A stretch of 36,503 nucleotides of DNA from Methanoregula sp. UBA247. Lineage in GTDB: Archaea > Halobacteriota > Methanomicrobia > Methanomicrobiales > Methanospirillaceae. Numbering within the stretch: position 1 is the first letter of the stretch; each line of letters begins with the position of its first letter. The notes beneath the pieces are model-generated. The model searched no databases and had not been told where the DNA came from. It saw only the letters and a program-made list of their open reading frames with translations. The DNA lies in assembly GCA_002495055.1 (NCBI GenBank), contig DADR01000059.1, forward strand, positions 243 to 36,745, in the 5' to 3' direction. Made by a program: the position numbers and the translations under genes. Below are positions 34,207 to 36,503 of the stretch, piece after piece.

Positions 34207-35421
34207 TTATCCGAATATCTTTTTTGATTGTTCCAGGGCATCAACAGCCGGGAGCTTTTTGCCGGTCAGGAATTCTATACACGCGCCGCCACCAGTAGAG
34301 ATGTGAGTGAAATCCTGTTCAATGCCAAGTTTTTCAATAACGGCAGCAGTGTGCCCTCCACCAACAACAGAGAACTCTACCTGCGAAGCAGCTCTGAGGA
34401 GTTCATATGTCCCTGTAGCAAAGTCAGCATCTTCAAAGACGCCGGCAGGTCCGTTAAAAACGACGGTACCTGCCTTTTTTAAAACCTGGACAAGAGACGC
34501 CACAGAGTCCATGCCTAAATCGAGGACGGGAGTCTCCTCAGGAATCTTATCAACAGGGTATTCAGCACGTTGGTTGTCCTGCCTCACAGCAACAGATTCC
34601 GGCATAATCACCTGGTCCCGGTAATGCGAAAGGATTTCCTTTGCTTTTTCGATTTCCGGCTGGTATTTGAGCTGGGAGATCAGCTGGGTTGATGGCTTGC
34701 CGATATTGTAACCGTCAGCGATCAAAAAGACATTGGCAACAACACCGATCACCATAACCTGATCTGCAATACCATTCGCCAGCACGTGACGGGCGACATC
34801 AATAGAGTCATCCACTTTTGTCCCACCAAGCACCATACAGACCGGGCGTGGTGCCCCGGAAAACACCTTAGAAAGCGTTGCCACTTCCTTTTCCATGAGG
34901 AGCCCCCCCGCGGATCGCATGGCAAGCGGTAATCCCACGATAGTCGGTTGTGAACGGTGGGCGGTACCAAATGCATCATTTACAAACACATCAGCCATTG
35001 AAGATAATTTTTTAACGAGGTGTGTCTTTTTTGCTTCTTCTGGTTTCAAGCTCAGGTTCTCCTCAGCGTTGAACCGGACATTTTCCAGCATCAGCACATC
35101 TCCAACCTTCATGGCATTCACCGCTTCCCGTGCATGACGACCAAATATGCTGTCCACGTACCTGACCGGTTTTCCCAGGAGCTGCTCAAGCTTTTCTGCG
35201 TGACCTTCAAGCGTTGTGAAATCTTTTTTCCCGGGTCTGCTCTGGTGGGTAACAATCACAACGCGACTGTCGGTAAGAGCCCTTATTGTCGGAAGGTGCT
35301 CCCGGAATCGCTTATCATCAAGAATAAGGTTGGAGGTAGGATCGATGGGAGAGTTGAGATCGAGCCTGAGGAGGACCGTTTTTCCATTACACCCCAGCTC
35401 CCTGATGGTTCCAATCTGCAT
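34207..35421 (-). CDS. pgk: Phosphoglycerate kinase
   Basis: Pgk transfers phosphate between 1,3-bisphosphoglycerate and ADP; in methanogens it serves mostly gluconeogenesis. The 404-residue protein has the substrate-binding LLRLDLNSPIDPTSNLILDD and VIVTHQSRPGKKDFTTLEGH, then LMLENVRFNAEENL and FVNDAFGTAHRSQPT. The second domain contains MVLGGTKVDDSI, VFNGPAGVFEDADFATGT and SVVGGGHTAAVIEKLG, followed by HISTGGGACIEFLTGKKLPA, all as expected. ATG 35421 is chosen because GGAG at 35430-35433 sits eight bases upstream; GTG 35430 is an inferior start. It follows atpD by 18 bases, so it may be transcribed with the ATP synthase operon. Confidence 0.95.
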   Translation of the reverse strand: MQIGTIRELGCNGKTVLLRLDLNSPIDPTSNLILDDKRFREHLPTIRALTDSRVVIVTHQSRPGKKDFTTLEGHAEKLEQLLGKPVRYVDSIFGRHAREAVNAMKVGDVLMLENVRFNAEENLSLKPEEAKKTHLVKKLSSMADVFVNDAFGTAHRSQPTIVGLPLAMRSAGGLLMEKEVATLSKVFSGAPRPVCMVLGGTKVDDSIDVARHVLANGIADQVMVIGVVANVFLIADGYNIGKPSTQLISQLKYQPEIEKAKEILSHYRDQVIMPESVAVRQDNQRAEYPVDKIPEETPVLDLGMDSVASLVQVLKKAGTVVFNGPAGVFEDADFATGTYELLRAASQVEFSVVGGGHTAAVIEKLGIEQDFTHISTGGGACIEFLTGKKLPAVDALEQSKKIFG

Positions 35422-35439
35422 CCTGACCACTCCAAAATA

Positions 35440-36069
35440 TTACGATGTGCTCCTTGCTTTGATTCTTTTCATCCGGAAGAGCTCTTCACGCTCCATCTCA
35501 TCGAGACGCATCTTGATGAAGTCCCGTGCTCCGGTGAGTTCGGGAATGACCTTATATTCAAGGGCATTTACCCTTCTTTTTGTCTTTTCAATCTCATCGA
35601 GCAGACGCTTCATGGTTGTCTCGATTTCAGCGCTTTCAATAATTGATTCCACCAGCTCTTCGAATGCTGAAGCCGTCTCATCAATAACCGTGGACGTGCC
35701 AAGCACACCATAGCCACGATCAACGAGACTCTTTCTTACCTTGGATGCCTCAATCTGGGGTACGATTACCCCCATGATATTTTTGCTTTTCAGGGTAATT
35801 TCCGGAACCTCTTTTACCGAGAATGCCGCGGATTTAACACCAATGGCACCTTCAACGGTATTGGCAAGCGCCATCATTTCAGCAGCACGCTGATACCTCA
35901 CCAGGAGTTCCCCCTTGGTATCCTTTGCATTGGCAAGGATCTTGAAAAATTCCAGGATCAGTCCATCGCGCTTCATCTTAAGGATCTTGTAGCCGCGTTC
36001 GGAGAGCTGGATCTTCCTCTTGAGGTTGATCAATTCTGACCGGGTCGGCTTTATATCTCGCAGCGCCAT
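35440..36069 (-). CDS. atpD: A-type ATP synthase subunit D
   Basis: Subunit D is the central-stalk (rotor) protein of the A1Ao ATP synthase. The 209-residue, strongly helical protein starts IKPTRSELINLKRKIQLSER, the typical D-subunit opening, followed by long charged coiled coils (LLDEIEKTKRRVNALEYKVI, IKMRLDEMEREELFRMKRIK) and a middle part with SAAFSVKEVPEITLKSKNI. GGAG at 36079-36082 stands nine bases before ATG 36069, which I prefer to GTG 36075. The start lies seven bases after the atpB stop, the usual order for archaeal ATP synthase operons. Confidence 0.96.
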   Translation of the reverse strand: MALRDIKPTRSELINLKRKIQLSERGYKILKMKRDGLILEFFKILANAKDTKGELLVRYQRAAEMMALANTVEGAIGVKSAAFSVKEVPEITLKSKNIMGVIVPQIEASKVRKSLVDRGYGVLGTSTVIDETASAFEELVESIIESAEIETTMKRLLDEIEKTKRRVNALEYKVIPELTGARDFIKMRLDEMEREELFRMKRIKARSTS

Positions 36070-36075
36070 GGACAC

Positions 36076-36503
36076 CTACTCCTTCTTTGCACCGGCCTTG
36101 AACTTCGGGTGGTACTTATTGATCAGTTCGCGGTCAATACGCGTCAGCTGTTCTACCGGCAGTGTCGAAAGGAGATCCCAGCCAAGGCTCAGGGTATCTT
36201 CTATAGTGCGGTCCTCGTCATAACCCTGGCGGACAAAGCGGTTCTCAAAGATATCTGCGAACTCGAGAAGCAGGCGGTCTCGCTCAGAGAGTGCGTCTTT
36301 TCCGACGATAGCCACGAGACCACGGAGATCGTTACCTTCCGCGTACCCGGCATACATCTGGTCTGACACCTTCTTATGGTCTTCCCGTGTATGTCCCTTT
36401 CCAATACCGAGGTTCATCAGCCGCGAGAGAGAGGGCAGCACATTGATAGGAGGGTAAATACCTTTTCGGTGAAGCTCCCGGTTGACCACGATCTGGCCTT
36501 CGG
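36076..36503 (-). CDS. atpB: A-type ATP synthase subunit B, 3' part only
   Basis: Subunit B is the non-catalytic nucleotide-binding subunit of the A1 head. Only the last 141 residues are in the window; the gene continues past 36503. They read EGQIVVNRELHRKGIYPPIN, LPSLSRLMNLGIGKGHTRED and YAEGNDLRGLVAIVGKDALS, the C-terminal domain of the B subunit, ending YHPKFKAGAKKE. The frame is open through 36503 with no stop or start at the edge. It belongs with atpD just downstream. Confidence 0.96.
   Translation of the reverse strand, partial: EGQIVVNRELHRKGIYPPINVLPSLSRLMNLGIGKGHTREDHKKVSDQMYAGYAEGNDLRGLVAIVGKDALSERDRLLLEFADIFENRFVRQGYDEDRTIEDTLSLGWDLLSTLPVEQLTRIDRELINKYHPKFKAGAKKE

Noticed and set aside
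1..36503. CRISPR array, rRNA or insertion sequence
   Set aside because: No regularly spaced repeats, no rRNA signatures and no transposase-like protein in any frame.

Overview
The window is archaeal and most likely comes from a methanogen of the Methanomicrobiales (Methanoregula-like). The evidence is an A-type ATP synthase tail (atpB, atpD), RIO2 kinase, a DUF460 protein, archaeal-type ThiL, a cupin-type phosphoglucose isomerase, a stand-alone NrpR regulatory domain, a TrmB-family regulator, several PEGA or S-layer-like secreted proteins, and leaderless genes preceded by archaeal TATA boxes. The assignment rests on gene content only; no search was run.

Layout. 1-5270 is accessory surface-protein DNA. 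Two tRNA-Ala genes (CGC, cut by the window edge, and TGC) flank a PEGA protein and a Cys-rich lipoprotein. A 780-base non-coding stretch follows, then two tandem paralogous secreted proteins, each broken by one frameshift. 5289-9570 (minus strand) is a housekeeping run: rio2, DUF460, thiL and a small hypothetical gene. 9687-13048 (plus strand) carries a TtuA-like sulfurtransferase with an altered PP-loop, a two-RCK K+ channel (frameshifted) and nadE, facing the cupin pgi. 14212-20715 (minus strand) is a kdp operon of unusual architecture: a KdpC-KdpA fusion, then KdpB, then a KdpD that lacks its histidine kinase half. 21103-23588 holds two small hypothetical genes and a COG1361-type surface protein, divergent from a TrmB-like regulator. 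24451-27656 holds the NrpR-like domain protein, an unrecognised 322-residue protein and a flavin disulfide reductase. 27786-33453 holds a class II lysS (frameshifted), a 4Fe-4S protein, a methyltransferase, a GNAT acetyltransferase and an MFS transporter. 33674-36503 (minus strand) is rlmH, pgk, atpD and the 3' part of atpB.

How the genes fit together. K+ handling stands out: a ligand-gated K+ channel and a high-affinity Kdp pump lie within 10 kb, and the Kdp operon keeps the KdpD sensory modules without a kinase or a KdpE.

Caveat. Four genes, including a lysyl-tRNA synthetase gene, are each interrupted by a single-base indel that can be placed in a short homopolymer. This pattern fits residual assembly or sequencing error better than true gene loss, so these genes may be intact in the organism. 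No CRISPR array, rRNA, insertion sequence or integrase was seen.
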